Shown here: positions 48,641-56,532 of the stretch, piece by piece | Numbering within the stretch: position 1 is the stretch's first letter | Layout: every line of letters begins with the position of its first letter | Source of the DNA: Stenotrophomonas maltophilia | GTDB taxonomy: Bacteria > Pseudomonadota > Gammaproteobacteria > Xanthomonadales > Xanthomonadaceae | DNA length: 64,000 nt | Reading direction: 5' to 3' | Assembly: GCF_900186865.1 (NCBI RefSeq) | Contig: NZ_LT906480.1 | Coordinates: 248,001-312,000, forward strand | Position numbers and translations under genes: made by a program | The notes under the pieces: model-generated | Seen by the model: only the letters and a program-made list of their open reading frames with translations | Databases searched by the model: none | Told to the model about the DNA's origin: nothing

Positions 48641-49403
48641 GGTAGTGCCGGCCGCTGGCCGGCAACTTCATGATCTTCGGTGGCATTACCGGGTTGCCGG
48701 CCAGCGGCCGGCACTACCGTGTTTCGATCTTTGGCGGCTCGCCGTAGAACCGCTGCAGCCACGCGTTCCCGTCCGCCGGGCATCGCCTGACGCAACAGCG
48801 CGTGGTGTTCCGGTAGTGCCGGCCGCTGGCCGGCAACTTCATGATCTTCGGTGGCATTACCGGGTTGCCGGCCAGCGGCGGGCACTACCGTGTTTCGATC
48901 GTCGGCGGCTCGCCATGGAACCGCCGCAGCCGCGCGTTCCCGCCCGTCCGCCGGGCATCGCCTGGCGCAACAACGCAGGGTGTTCCGGTAGTGCCGGCCG
49001 CTGGCCGGCAACCTCATGATCTTCGGTGGCATTGCCAGGGTGCCGGCCAGCGGCCGGCACTACCGTGTTTCGATCGTCGGCGGCTCGCCGTGGAACCGCC
49101 GCAGCCACGCGTTCCCGTCCGCCGGACATCGCCTGGCGCAACAACGCGTGCGTAGTCCGGTAGTGCCGGCCGCTGGCCGGCAACCTCATGATCTTCGGTG
49201 GCATTGCCAGGTTGCCGGCCAGCGGCCGGCACTACCGTGTTTCGATATTCGGCGGCTCGCCGTAGAACCGCTGCAGCTGCGCGTTCCCGTCCGCCGGGCA
49301 TCGCCTGACGCAACAGCGCGTGCGCAATCCGGTAGTGCCGGCCGCTGGCCGGCACCCTCATGATCTTCGGTGGCATTACCGGGTTGCCGGCCAGCGGCCG
49401 GCA
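48641..49403. repeat. Five-unit tandem array of SMAG pairs and mtfA 3'-end copies
   Basis: GGTAGTGCCGGCCGCTGGCC begins at 48641, 48812, 48987, 49159 and 49331 (periods 171, 175, 172, 172). Each unit is: forward SMAG palindrome, about 25 bases including CATGATCTTCGGTGGCATT, inverse SMAG, then about 50 bases nearly identical to the 3' end of mtfA (TTTGGCGGCTCGCCGTAGAA...), then about 50 bases ending in CAACAGCGCGTG-like text. The fifth unit leads into mtfA itself. No gene is present in this 775-bp interval; the long frames through it follow the repeat period. Confidence 0.92.
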
Positions 49404-50195
49404 CTACCGTGTTTCGAACTTTGGCGGCTCGCCGTAGAACCGCTGCAGCTGCGCGGCCACCTCCGGCAACGCCTGCTGCAGCAGATCCGGTGCCGAGAAG
49501 TGATACTCGCTGGCCACCGCGAAGAACTCTTCCGGCGCCTCGGCCGCGTACGGGTCGATCAACGTCTCCTCGCCGGCATCCACCTGCGCGCAGAAGGCGT
49601 CGTAGGAACGCTGGAAGGTGGCTGCCCACTCGCGCTGCCACTCGCGCGGCAGTGGCGGCGTGCCGTCCATCGCGCCATCCAGCGCATCCAGCTTGTGCAC
49701 CATCTCGTGCACCGCCACGCAGTAGCCCTCGTGCGGCGTCGCCAGGTCGGCCTGCACATCGGCCCACGACAGGATCAACGGACCGCTGTCCCACGACTCG
49801 CCAATCAGTTCGTCATCCCACTCATGCAGTACGCCGGCCGCATCCATGTGGCTGCGATGTACGCGGAATGCATCGGGGTAGACGATCAGCTGCGACCAGC
49901 CTTCCAGACCCACCTCGCCGAACTCCAGCAGCGGCAGGCAGCACAGTGCCGCCAGCAGCACGCCATCGCCGGCCTCCAGCTGCAGCTCGCCGATCGGAGT
50001 AATGGTCTTCTCGTGCAGGAAGCGCGTGGCCAGCAGGCGCAATCGCGCGCGGCGTTCGTCGTCCAGACCGTGCAGCCAGGCGGCGCGGCGGCAGGCCTCA
50101 TTCCACAGTACATCGTCGATCGGCCGCGGCGCAGGCCGCAGCCACTGCAGCAACGACTTGATCAGCGGAACATTCCCGGCAGGTAGCTGTGCCAC
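49404..50195 (-). CDS. mtfA: MtfA-type zinc metallopeptidase
   Basis: A 263-residue protein of the MtfA/DUF980 group with the zinc motif HExxH at 163-167 (CVAVHEMVHKLDALDGAMDGTPPLP) and a downstream EEFFAVASEYHFSAP helix giving the third ligand. In E. coli MtfA binds the Mlc repressor and links to glucose-uptake control. The start is probably GTG 50195, inside the 3' end of the upstream gene. The stop codon TAG is the GTAG end of the adjoining SMAG element, and copies of its last ~50 bases make up the array next door. Confidence 0.88.
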   Translation of the reverse strand: MAQLPAGNVPLIKSLLQWLRPAPRPIDDVLWNEACRRAAWLHGLDDERRARLRLLATRFLHEKTITPIGELQLEAGDGVLLAALCCLPLLEFGEVGLEGWSQLIVYPDAFRVHRSHMDAAGVLHEWDDELIGESWDSGPLILSWADVQADLATPHEGYCVAVHEMVHKLDALDGAMDGTPPLPREWQREWAATFQRSYDAFCAQVDAGEETLIDPYAAEAPEEFFAVASEYHFSAPDLLQQALPEVAAQLQRFYGEPPKFETR

Positions 50196-50440
50196 TTCGG
50201 TGCGCGGATGCGCTGCAGCACGTCGTCATCGCTGCCACCGCCGCCCGTGCTGGTGTTGGCTGCCGGGCGGACCGGTGCCGGCTTGGTGGTGGCGGCCGAA
50301 GCGGTCGCGGTCGGTGCACGCTGCGAAGCGGCATCGCCGTTGGAGGACACGCAGGCGCCGCGGCTGTCGTCCAGCGCTGCCGTCGCAGACGCCGCGAAGG
50401 GCATCGTCAGCAGGATCAGGCAATGGGCATAACGGCGCAT
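50162..50440 (-). CDS. Small secreted protein upstream of mtfA
   Basis: A 92-residue protein with a signal peptide (MRRYAHCLILLTMPFAASATA), a low-complexity Ala/Thr/Pro linker, and the ending GGGGSDDDVLQRIRAPKWHSYLPGMFR. The SYLPGMFR end resembles small conserved Xanthomonad exported proteins of unknown role. It overlaps the mtfA start by 34 bases. An in-frame ATG three codons upstream (50449) is an alternative. Confidence 0.62.
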   Translation of the reverse strand: MRRYAHCLILLTMPFAASATAALDDSRGACVSSNGDAASQRAPTATASAATTKPAPVRPAANTSTGGGGSDDDVLQRIRAPKWHSYLPGMFR

Positions 50441-50584
50441 TGACGACATCCACGTTAAGGGAAGGTGAGTTCCCGATTCTAGCCCGAACCCGGCGCCCCG
50501 TTGGAAGCCCCCGCGGAACCCAGCGTGGCGGGCGCCGCTGGCGGCTTTCCCGCATAATTCCTTCCTGACTTCGTGGAAGCTGCC

Positions 50585-51550
50585 GTGGACGACCGCCAAT
50601 TGCTGGCCAAACTCGCTGCCGGTCGCCTCTCCGGCGACGCCCTGGCCCGTGAGCTGGGCCAGACCCGGGCGGCCATTTGGAAGCGTATTCAAGGACTTAG
50701 AGCCGCCGGTGTAGACATCGAGGGCCGCGCTGGCGAGGGCTATGGCCTGACCCGCCCGGTCGACCTGCTGGACCCGGATGCGATCCGTGCCGGCCTGCCC
50801 GCCGACGTCCAGGCCCTGCTGCACGACCTGCAGGTCGCTTGGACAGTGGACTCGACCAACGCCGAATTGCTGCGTTGCAGCGCGCCCCAGCGCGGGGTGA
50901 GCGTCCTGCTGGCCGAGCGCCAGACCGGCGGCCGCGGCCGTCGCGGCCGTACGTGGGCGTCGCCGCTGGCCGCGCATATCTACCTTTCGGTGCTGCGGCT
51001 GTTTTCCGGTGGCCTCGGTCGCCTGGCCGGGCTGAGCCTGGTGGCCGGCATCGCCGTGGCCGAAGCGCTGCACGACCTGGGCTACACCCAGGCGCAGCTG
51101 AAGTGGCCGAACGACCTGCTGGTCGATGGCCGCAAGCTGGTCGGCCTGCTCGCAGAAGGCGGTGGCGAATACGCCGGCCCGGCGCGCGCGGTGATCGGCA
51201 TCGGCATCAACACGCACATGCCGCCGTCCTTCGCCGAGCAGATCACCCAGCCGTGGGTGGACCTGGACACGCTGGCCGGCAAGCCGGTGGACCGCAACGT
51301 GGTGGTTGCTGCCGTGCTGGCGCGCCTGCTGCCGGCACTGGAAGAATTCGATCGCGAAGGCCTCGCTCCCTTCCTGCCGCGCTACGCCGCGTTCGACATG
51401 CTGGCCGGTCGCGAAGTACGGGTGGAACTGGAAGGGCAGTGGCAGCATGGCACCGCACTCGGCCTGGCTGATGACGGCGCCTTGCGCGTGCGCATCGATG
51501 GCCGTGAGCGCCTGCTGCACGCCGGCGAAGTCAGCGTGAGGGCGGCATGA
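50585..51550 (+). CDS. birA: Biotin-protein ligase / biotin operon repressor BirA
   Basis: A 321-residue bifunctional BirA, the same length as the E. coli protein. The N-terminal winged helix is LLAKLAAGRLSGDALARELGQTRAAIWKRIQGLRAAGVDIEG. The biotinyl-AMP loop ERQTGGRGRRGRTWASP lies around 113-120, then LKWPNDLLVDGRKLVGLL and a C-terminal SH3-like domain. It attaches biotin to carboxylases and represses biotin synthesis. GTG 50585 follows GGAAG; an earlier in-frame GTG at 50573 lacks a site. Confidence 0.94.
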   Translation: MDDRQLLAKLAAGRLSGDALARELGQTRAAIWKRIQGLRAAGVDIEGRAGEGYGLTRPVDLLDPDAIRAGLPADVQALLHDLQVAWTVDSTNAELLRCSAPQRGVSVLLAERQTGGRGRRGRTWASPLAAHIYLSVLRLFSGGLGRLAGLSLVAGIAVAEALHDLGYTQAQLKWPNDLLVDGRKLVGLLAEGGGEYAGPARAVIGIGINTHMPPSFAEQITQPWVDLDTLAGKPVDRNVVVAAVLARLLPALEEFDREGLAPFLPRYAAFDMLAGREVRVELEGQWQHGTALGLADDGALRVRIDGRERLLHAGEVSVRAA

Positions 51551-52278
51551 GCGATTGGTTGTTCGACCTCGGCAACTCGCGCTTCAAGTTCGCGCCGTTG
51601 CAGGGTGACCGTGCCGGTGACGTGCAGGCCTGGGCGCATGGCGCCGAAGGCATGGCCGGACAGCCGCCGCACAGCCTGCCCAGCGGCACCACCGCGTTCG
51701 TGGCCAGCGTGGCCGCACCGTCGCTGACCAGCGCGATGCTGGACCAGCTGCAGCGTCGCTTCGAGCACGTGCACGTGGTGCGTACCAGCGCCGAATGCGC
51801 CGGTGTGCGCATTGCCTATGCCAAGCCGGAAAAATTCGGTGTGGACCGCTTCCTGGCCCTGCTGGCTGCCGCAAAGGCACAGCGCCCGGTGCTGGTGGTC
51901 GGCGTGGGTACCGCATTGACGATCGATCTGCTCGACGCCGACGGCCAGCACCACGGTGGCCGCATTTCAGCATCGCCCACCACCATGCGCGAAGCGTTGC
52001 ACGCCCGTGCCGTGCAGCTGCCGGCCACGGGTGGTGACTACAGTGAGTTCGCCAACGACACCGCCGACGCGCTCGCCTCCGGCTGCGATGGTGCGGCCGT
52101 GGCACTGATCGAACGCAGCGCACAGCAGGCGCACACGCTGCTGGGCGTCGCACCGTCGCTGCTGGTGCATGGTGGCGGCGCACCGGCGCTGATGCCGTTG
52201 CTGCCCGGCGCGGATTACCACCCCTCGCTGGTGCTGGATGGCCTCGCCCGCTGGGCGGTGCACCAGCCCGCAGGCTAG
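51547..52278 (+). CDS. coaX: Type III pantothenate kinase
   Basis: A 243-residue CoaX that phosphorylates pantothenate in CoA synthesis. DWLFDLGNSRFKFAPL is the P-loop-like first motif, VGVGTALTIDLLDADGQHHGGRISASPTTM the phosphate-2 region, and LLVHGGGAPAL the last. The ATG overlaps the birA stop (ATGA). birA-coaX linkage is common in Xanthomonads and beta-proteobacteria. Confidence 0.94.
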   Translation: MSDWLFDLGNSRFKFAPLQGDRAGDVQAWAHGAEGMAGQPPHSLPSGTTAFVASVAAPSLTSAMLDQLQRRFEHVHVVRTSAECAGVRIAYAKPEKFGVDRFLALLAAAKAQRPVLVVGVGTALTIDLLDADGQHHGGRISASPTTMREALHARAVQLPATGGDYSEFANDTADALASGCDGAAVALIERSAQQAHTLLGVAPSLLVHGGGAPALMPLLPGADYHPSLVLDGLARWAVHQPAG

Positions 52279-52287
52279 TATCCGCGC

Positions 52288-53142
52288 ATGCTGACCCGTG
52301 CCCTGATCGTCGTACTGGCCATCCTCAATCTTGGCGTCGCCTGCTGGTGGCTGCTGCGCGATGCGCCGCAGAAGCCTGCGCCGCCGCCGCAACCCGCCGG
52401 CGTGGCCGAGCTGCGCTGGGTGCCCGGTGGCGTGGATGCCGCTGCGGCCGCCGAAGCCACGGCTGCCGCGCCGACCGCGCCGTTGATGGAGCGCGAACCG
52501 GCGGAGAAGACGGCCGTGGCTGTAACGCCGGCGCCCGCCGCCCCGGCCAAGCCGGAGATTGCCAAGCCGCAGGCGGCTGAGGCTACGCCGGTTGCTGCCG
52601 CTGCCAAGCCGGCAACACCGCCTGCACCGACCCCGACCCCGGCACCGGAGAAGCCCGCAACCCCGCCCGCGGCCGCCGAGCCGCCGCGCTGCGTCGCGCT
52701 GGGCCCGTTCGCCGACCGCGCCGCCGCTACCAGTGCGCAGGGCAAGGCCAGCACGCTGCTCAGCCAGGTGCGCCTGCGCGAACAGCCTGCTGCCAGCGGC
52801 AGTGCCCGTTACCGGGTGATGCTGCCGGCCGCCGCCAACCGCGAAGAAGCCCAGGCCACCGTGAAACGCATCGTCGCCGCTGGCCTGAGCGACTACTACA
52901 TCATCAGCCAAGGCGAGGAGGCCAACGCCGTGGCGCTGGGCCAGTACCGCAACCGCGAAGGCGCCGAGCGGCGCATGGCGGCGGTGCAGGCCGCCGGCTT
53001 CCAGCCGCGCCTTGTCGCCAGCGGCGACGCCGGGCAGTGGTGGCTGGAAGGGCAGCTGGCGGCAGGCACGCAACCGGCCCAGGCCCAGCAGCGCAGCGGG
53101 GCGGCACAGAGCCGGTCGCTGGAATGCGCAAGGTTGCGCTAG
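52288..53142 (+). CDS. SPOR-domain membrane protein
   Basis: A 284-residue protein with an N-terminal transmembrane anchor (LTRALIVVLAILNLGVACWWLL), a long Pro/Ala-rich periplasmic linker (about 30-130) and a C-terminal SPOR-like domain (CVALGPFADRAAATSAQGKASTLLSQVRLREQ...YYIISQGEEANAVALGQYRNREGAERRMAAVQAAGFQPRL). SPOR domains bind denuded septal peptidoglycan. It follows coaX by nine bases and ends 40 bases before tRNA-Thr. Confidence 0.82.
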   Translation: MLTRALIVVLAILNLGVACWWLLRDAPQKPAPPPQPAGVAELRWVPGGVDAAAAAEATAAAPTAPLMEREPAEKTAVAVTPAPAAPAKPEIAKPQAAEATPVAAAAKPATPPAPTPTPAPEKPATPPAAAEPPRCVALGPFADRAAATSAQGKASTLLSQVRLREQPAASGSARYRVMLPAAANREEAQATVKRIVAAGLSDYYIISQGEEANAVALGQYRNREGAERRMAAVQAAGFQPRLVASGDAGQWWLEGQLAAGTQPAQAQQRSGAAQSRSLECARLR

Positions 53143-53182
53143 AATCCCCGGACCGCGGCGCTGCCGCCGGTGATCCACCCAT

Positions 53183-53258
53183 GCCGCTTTAGCTCAGTTG
53201 GTAGAGCAACTGTCTTGTAAACAGTAGGTCATCCGTTCGATTCGGATAAGCGGCACCA
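53183..53258 (+). tRNA. tRNA-Thr (anticodon TGT), CCA encoded
   Basis: A complete cloverleaf: acceptor GCCGCTT/AAGCGGC, D-arm GCTCAGTTGGTAGAGC, anticodon stem ACTGT-CTTGTAA-ACAGT with anticodon TGT, T-arm ATCCG-TTCGATT-CGGAT, then ACCA. Reads ACA codons. No prophage is attached here. Confidence 0.97.
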
Positions 53259-53394
53259 ATGGGCATCTGCCAATCTCTTTTTGCAGCGGCTGCGCGTTGG
53301 CCAGTCGGGCGCCGATCCCGCCCCCCCTCCTTCCTTCTCCGCTGTTCTCCCTCGCGGCGTGTGATGCGTCGCTCTGCACTTCCCTGCGCGCGAT

Positions 53395-53443
53395 CCTGAT
53401 TGTTGAACCTGATTGTTGAAAGTATGTAGCCAGTAGGCTACAT
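53395..53443 (+). promoter_or_regulatory. Operator region of the toxin-antitoxin pair
   Basis: A perfect 8-bp inverted repeat ATGTAGCC-AGTA-GGCTACAT (53424-53443) lies six bases before the toxin start. Just upstream CCTGATTGTTGAA occurs twice in tandem (53395-53407 and 53408-53420). The palindrome is the probable antitoxin binding site for autorepression. Confidence 0.8.
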
Positions 53444-53449
53444 TTCTCC

Positions 53450-53755
53450 ATGAAGATCCAGCGTACCCGTCAGTTCGCGACATGGATTGACGCTCTCAAG
53501 GACGTAACCGCACGCGCTCGCATCCTGGCCCGTATCGGTCGGCTCGCTGAAGGCCATCCTGGTGATCACCGCTATCTGGCGGATGGCGTTTCTGAATTGC
53601 GTATCGATGCAGGACCCGGTTACCGCGTGTACTACACCCAGCGGGGCAGGCAGTTGGTGATTCTTCTGGTCGGAGGCGACAAGGGTTCGCAACAGCGCGA
53701 TATAGAGAAGGCCAAGGAGATTGCGCGTGCCCTGCGAGCATCGAACTGGTTGTAG
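53450..53755 (+). CDS. RelE/HigB-type toxin (TIGR02683-like)
   Basis: A 101-residue basic protein of the addiction-module killer group: QRTRQFATWIDALKDVTARARILARIGRLAEGHPGDHRYLADGVSELRIDAGPGYRVYYTQRGRQLVILLVGGDKGSQQRDIEKAKEIA. The SELRI...GYRVYY...LLVGGDK pattern is diagnostic. Such toxins cleave ribosome-bound mRNA. It precedes its antitoxin, the order usual for this family. Confidence 0.9.
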   Translation: MKIQRTRQFATWIDALKDVTARARILARIGRLAEGHPGDHRYLADGVSELRIDAGPGYRVYYTQRGRQLVILLVGGDKGSQQRDIEKAKEIARALRASNWL

Positions 53756-53795
53756 GCGAAACGACTCAATACCGAAGTACTGGAGCTGTCCCATC

Positions 53796-54098
53796 ATGGC
53801 TATCAAGAAGAAAGTTGAACTCGAAGCATTTGATGTGGCCGAACACCTTCATACACCGAAGGAAATGGCGGCCTATCTCGATGCATGCATCGAAGAAAGC
53901 GACGGCGATTCGGCATTCATCGCCAAGGCGCTGGGCGATATCGCGCGTGCCCAAGGGATGAGCAAGGTCGCACGTGCGGCGGGCCTGTCGCGGGAGAGTC
54001 TGTATCGTGCCCTGTCTGGCGAGCGCAGCCCTGATTTCTCGACCATCCTGAAGGTGACTCGTGCCCTGGGTGTGCGCCTGCATGCCAGCGCTGCATGA
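53796..54098 (+). CDS. Antitoxin with HTH domain (HigA-like, TIGR02684-like)
   Basis: A 100-residue protein, with EAFDVAEHLHTPKEMAAYLDACIEE binding the toxin and a helix-turn-helix (IARAQGMSKVARAAGLSRESLYRALSGERSPDFSTILKVTRALGVRL). It should neutralise the toxin and repress the operon through the palindrome at 53424. The ATG at 53796 begins the conserved region, 40 bases after the toxin stop. Confidence 0.9.
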   Translation: MAIKKKVELEAFDVAEHLHTPKEMAAYLDACIEESDGDSAFIAKALGDIARAQGMSKVARAAGLSRESLYRALSGERSPDFSTILKVTRALGVRLHASAA

Positions 54099-54159
54099 GC
54101 GTACGTGCGGACCTTGATGCGTTGGCACGTCGCTGGACGTAAAGCGCACGGAAAAGCAT

Positions 54160-54232
54160 GAAAAAACCGCCTTTCGGCGGTTTTTTCGTCCCAAGCCGGT
54201 GAGTCAACTCAATGACGCGGCAAAGGAGGAGT
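54160..54232 (+). repeat. Terminator block B, near-copy of 41529-41602
   Basis: AAAAAACCGCC-TTTC-GGCGGTTTTTT (54161-54186), 62 bases after the antitoxin stop, serves as its terminator. The following CGTCCCAAGCC...AAGGAGGAGT is shared with the prophage copy although neither is coding. Confidence 0.85.
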
Positions 54233-54355
54233 CGTTTGGCCATTCTGGCTCGAAGCAGCTTGTGTGCCACGCTGCGCATTGATGCCTCACGCGTCTGCCG
54301 TTGCCAGATCAAGGCATTCGGCGCGAACAGGTTCAATCAAACCGGATGATGCGGA

Positions 54356-54736
54356 TCAACCCTTTGTTGGTGATCCGTCTCCGAAGGCGGCCAACGTGCC
54401 ACAAGTGAACACCTCCTTCGCACCTTCGTAATTGATGAATGAGATTGTGCAATTCGCCCGCGTTCCAGGACGGATCCGGGCGATGGCTCTGTCATTCAGC
54501 ACGAAGCTGTACCACATGAGTTCAGGGCTTATGGACAGCGCCATGGGGCGCGCGGTGGAGGCGATCATCTCGGCAACAGCGCCGCCGCGCGAATCCACTT
54601 CGTCCAGCCGCAGCTCAACGAGGACAGGTTTCAGGTTTGGGTAGGGTGTGCTCATTCCAGCAGCGGGTCTGCCTGATTCGTTCGTCGGGGTTGCGGCGTG
54701 TTGAATCTGTGCGTTGGAGACGCCAATGTTCCGCAT
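54356..54736 (-). CDS. Hypothetical protein, second gene of an unknown pair
   Basis: A 126-residue soluble protein. The conserved-looking part is PNLKPVLVELRLDEVDSRGGAVAEMIASTARPMALSISPELMWYSFVLNDRAIARIRPGTRANCTISFINYEGAKEVFTCGTLAAFGDG. No family is recognised. The ATG at 54736 overlaps the stop of the upstream gene (TAATG); MSTPYPN at 54655 is an alternative start. It may be a partner of the upstream protein. Confidence 0.55.
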   Translation of the reverse strand: MRNIGVSNAQIQHAATPTNESGRPAAGMSTPYPNLKPVLVELRLDEVDSRGGAVAEMIASTARPMALSISPELMWYSFVLNDRAIARIRPGTRANCTISFINYEGAKEVFTCGTLAAFGDGSPTKG

Positions 54737-55143
54737 TATTGAGCCCCGCCCACCTGCAACGCCACATACTCCGCCAGCCCCCGACAGGCCAGCATCAGCC
54801 CTTCGCGCGTGCCATCGCCGATATCGTCCTTCTCTTGCCCGTCCACGCGCACGCGCTCTGCGGCGTGATACAGCTCCAACAACGATACCAGGCCGACTGC
54901 GGCGCGATCCCGGCGTGCGGCGGCCACGGCCTGGCCGGGTGTGCTGGCGGGCCCCGTCCACGGCTGTCCGTCGGCGGCATCACCGGCGCGGATGCGCTGC
55001 AGGCATCCGGGCAGGTTGATCGGCGCAGGGGCCTCGTTGGCGGCGGCGAAAGCGGCTTCCAACGGCTGCGCCAGTTCGGGCGGCAGGCGCAGGGCAGCCT
55101 CGCCCAGGGTGGCGGTCAGGTACGGGTGATGGGCCTTGGGCAT
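54736..55143 (-). CDS. Hypothetical helical protein, first gene of an unknown pair
   Basis: A 135-residue protein: MPKAHHPYLTATLGEAALRLPPELAQPLEAAFAAANEAPAPINLPGCLQRI...RDRAAVGLVSLLELYHAAERVRVDGQEKDDIGDGTREGLMLACRGLAEYVALQV. It is mostly helical, with one Cys near the end, and no family is recognised. The frame is open upstream to 55401, but those codons pass through a large RNA-like structure, so the start at 55143 is preferred. The leader probably controls its translation. Confidence 0.6.
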   Translation of the reverse strand: MPKAHHPYLTATLGEAALRLPPELAQPLEAAFAAANEAPAPINLPGCLQRIRAGDAADGQPWTGPASTPGQAVAAARRDRAAVGLVSLLELYHAAERVRVDGQEKDDIGDGTREGLMLACRGLAEYVALQVGGAQ

Positions 55144-55180
55144 GCGGGCATCCTCGTCGGGAACAGAGGTGCCACCCGAG

Positions 55181-55366
55181 GAGGGTGGCGGGCGATGCGT
55201 GGCTTCCAAGACCGGGTCAACGAATCGGCGGGCACGAGGCCCCCACGCACCGCCCGCCGTCGATCGGCTAACGGATTGCCAGCCGGCGCCGTACTTGGGA
55301 GGACGACGCCGGCTGGCAAGCGTATACATCGTTGACAACACGGGCTTGGAAGTCCCGGCCACCCTC
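55181..55366 (-). promoter_or_regulatory. Large nested RNA-like structure in the leader of the unknown gene pair
   Basis: Four collinear helices: 55181-55189 with 55358-55366 (GAGGGTGGC/GCCACCCTC), 55203-55210 with 55345-55352 (CTTCCAAG/CTTGGAAG), 55216-55223 with 55329-55336 (GTCAACGA/TCGTTGAC), and 55276-55288 with 55307-55319 (13-bp hairpin TTGCCAGCCGGCG). The outer 3' strand can instead form a local hairpin GCCACCC-GAGGA-GGGTGGC (55171-55189) 28 bases before the start codon, so two folds exclude each other. This explains most of the gene-free stretch 55144-55737; apart from a possible micro-ORF at 55451 I see nothing in the remainder. Confidence 0.65.
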
Positions 55367-55450
55367 GCAGGTGGCGATTCATCATGCGCACGTGAAATCA
55401 CCGCCTGCCAGTCGTTTGTTTCGATGGCATCGGGTGATCTGAAAGGAAAA

Positions 55451-55579
55451 ATGAATTATCGCGTTTGGCCCGTTTCGAGCATTGCAATGCCAGAAGCGAC
55501 ATTTCGCGCGGGGCTGCAACCAACGATGAATCCTGGTGCGTCATTGCTGTCGCAGGGCCTTTCATGGCCCAGGAAGTAA
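55451..55579 (+). CDS. Possible small ORF (uncertain)
   Basis: Forty-two codons, MNYRVWPVSSIAMPEATFRAGLQ..., preceded by AAAGGAAAA at good spacing. Composition is less GC-rich than nearby genes. No hydrophobic segment or motif supports it, so the ribosome-like site may be fortuitous. Confidence 0.3.
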   Translation: MNYRVWPVSSIAMPEATFRAGLQPTMNPGASLLSQGLSWPRK

Positions 55580-55737
55580 AGCTGGCTTAACTTCCCCGGC
55601 AGGGCTTCCAGAACACCTTACCAGACATGAATCCCCACGCGCGCTACCCGGAAATTGATATTCCTCACGGACAGCCCGCAGCGCTCCACCGCATACTGCC
55701 GCCACACGCCCATCCTGGGCCCCTTCGGGATCCGCAC

Positions 55738-56508
55738 ATGCGTCGCCATGCCCTGTCGCTCACCGTCGCACTGGTATCCACCGCCTTCGTGGTCCCAGCC
55801 ATGGCCGCGGTACCGTTCTTCAACGCCAGCTGCCCGGGCGGCATCGATGTGCACGCCGACGAAGGCGGTCCGGTCTACGTGCAAGGCCGCGAGACGGCGT
55901 TGAAACGTTTCAACGACCGCTATTTCGAAGCACGCGATGCCAACAGCGGCATCACCCTGTCGATCAGCCGTAACGATGACGGCTCGCCGCAGGTCAGCTA
56001 CACCGGCCGAGGCGGCGCCACTGGCATCTGCCAGGTCAGCAGCCGTGGTGCGCCCGCGCCCGCCACAAACAGCGCCCGCCCTGGCGACGCTGCCACCGGG
56101 GATGCCGCGCTACCGCGCGAAGTCACTTGCGAATCCACCGGCCAGCAGCAGGTGTCGTGCGATCTGAATACCCGTGGCAATGTGGAGATCGTGCGCCAGC
56201 TCAGCCGCACCCGCTGCGAGGAAGGCAAGAACTGGGGCCTGTCGCGGCACTCGGTGTGGGTCAATGGCGGCTGCCGCGCGGTGTTCCGCAATGTGTCTTC
56301 GGTGACCACCCCGGCGCCGTCAGGCGATACCGCACTGGGGGCCTGCAATGTGCGCAAGGGCGCGCAGGGCGCCCTGGTCACCCAGATGCCGGTGGGCAGC
56401 GATTACCAGGAACTGATCATCGATTATCCCGACGGCCGCTTCCTGTGCATGATGCGCAACAACGGCCAGGTGCAGAGCCTGACGCCGGTTCGCCGCCGCG
56501 GACGCTGA
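55738..56508 (+). CDS. Secreted DUF3011-domain protein
   Basis: A 256-residue protein with a signal peptide (MRRHALSLTVALVSTAFVVPAMA). An N-terminal domain (VPFFNASCPGGIDVHADEGGPVYVQGRE) and an Ala/Pro linker precede a DUF3011 domain (VTCESTGQQQVSCDLNTRGNVEIVRQLSRTRCEEGKNWGLSRHSVWVNGGCRAVF). A C-terminal domain follows (ACNVRKGAQGALVTQMPVGSDYQELIIDYPDGRFLCMM). Paired cysteines suggest disulfides in the periplasm. DUF3011 has no known function. The ATG at 55738 starts the signal peptide. Confidence 0.85.
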   Translation: MRRHALSLTVALVSTAFVVPAMAAVPFFNASCPGGIDVHADEGGPVYVQGRETALKRFNDRYFEARDANSGITLSISRNDDGSPQVSYTGRGGATGICQVSSRGAPAPATNSARPGDAATGDAALPREVTCESTGQQQVSCDLNTRGNVEIVRQLSRTRCEEGKNWGLSRHSVWVNGGCRAVFRNVSSVTTPAPSGDTALGACNVRKGAQGALVTQMPVGSDYQELIIDYPDGRFLCMMRNNGQVQSLTPVRRRGR

Positions 56509-56532
56509 GCGCGCAGCGGGTTGGGGCAGGCT

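Noticed and set aside
48641..49403. Repeat array considered as CRISPR
   Set aside because: Units are ~172 bp, spacers are as conserved as repeats, and the parts are SMAG palindromes plus mtfA 3' copies; no cas genes.
53183..53258. tRNA-Thr as a prophage attachment site
   Set aside because: The tRNA is intact, no duplicate of its 3' end was seen and no integrase lies beside it; the prophage uses dusA.
54736..55401. Longer N-terminus for the helical protein at 55143
   Set aside because: The extra codons coincide with nested helices and are Arg/Pro-rich; conservation there more likely reflects RNA.
55136..55450. Plus-strand frame across the structured leader
   Set aside because: It opposes the better supported minus-strand gene and has no ribosome site; only its last part (55451-55579) has a possible start.
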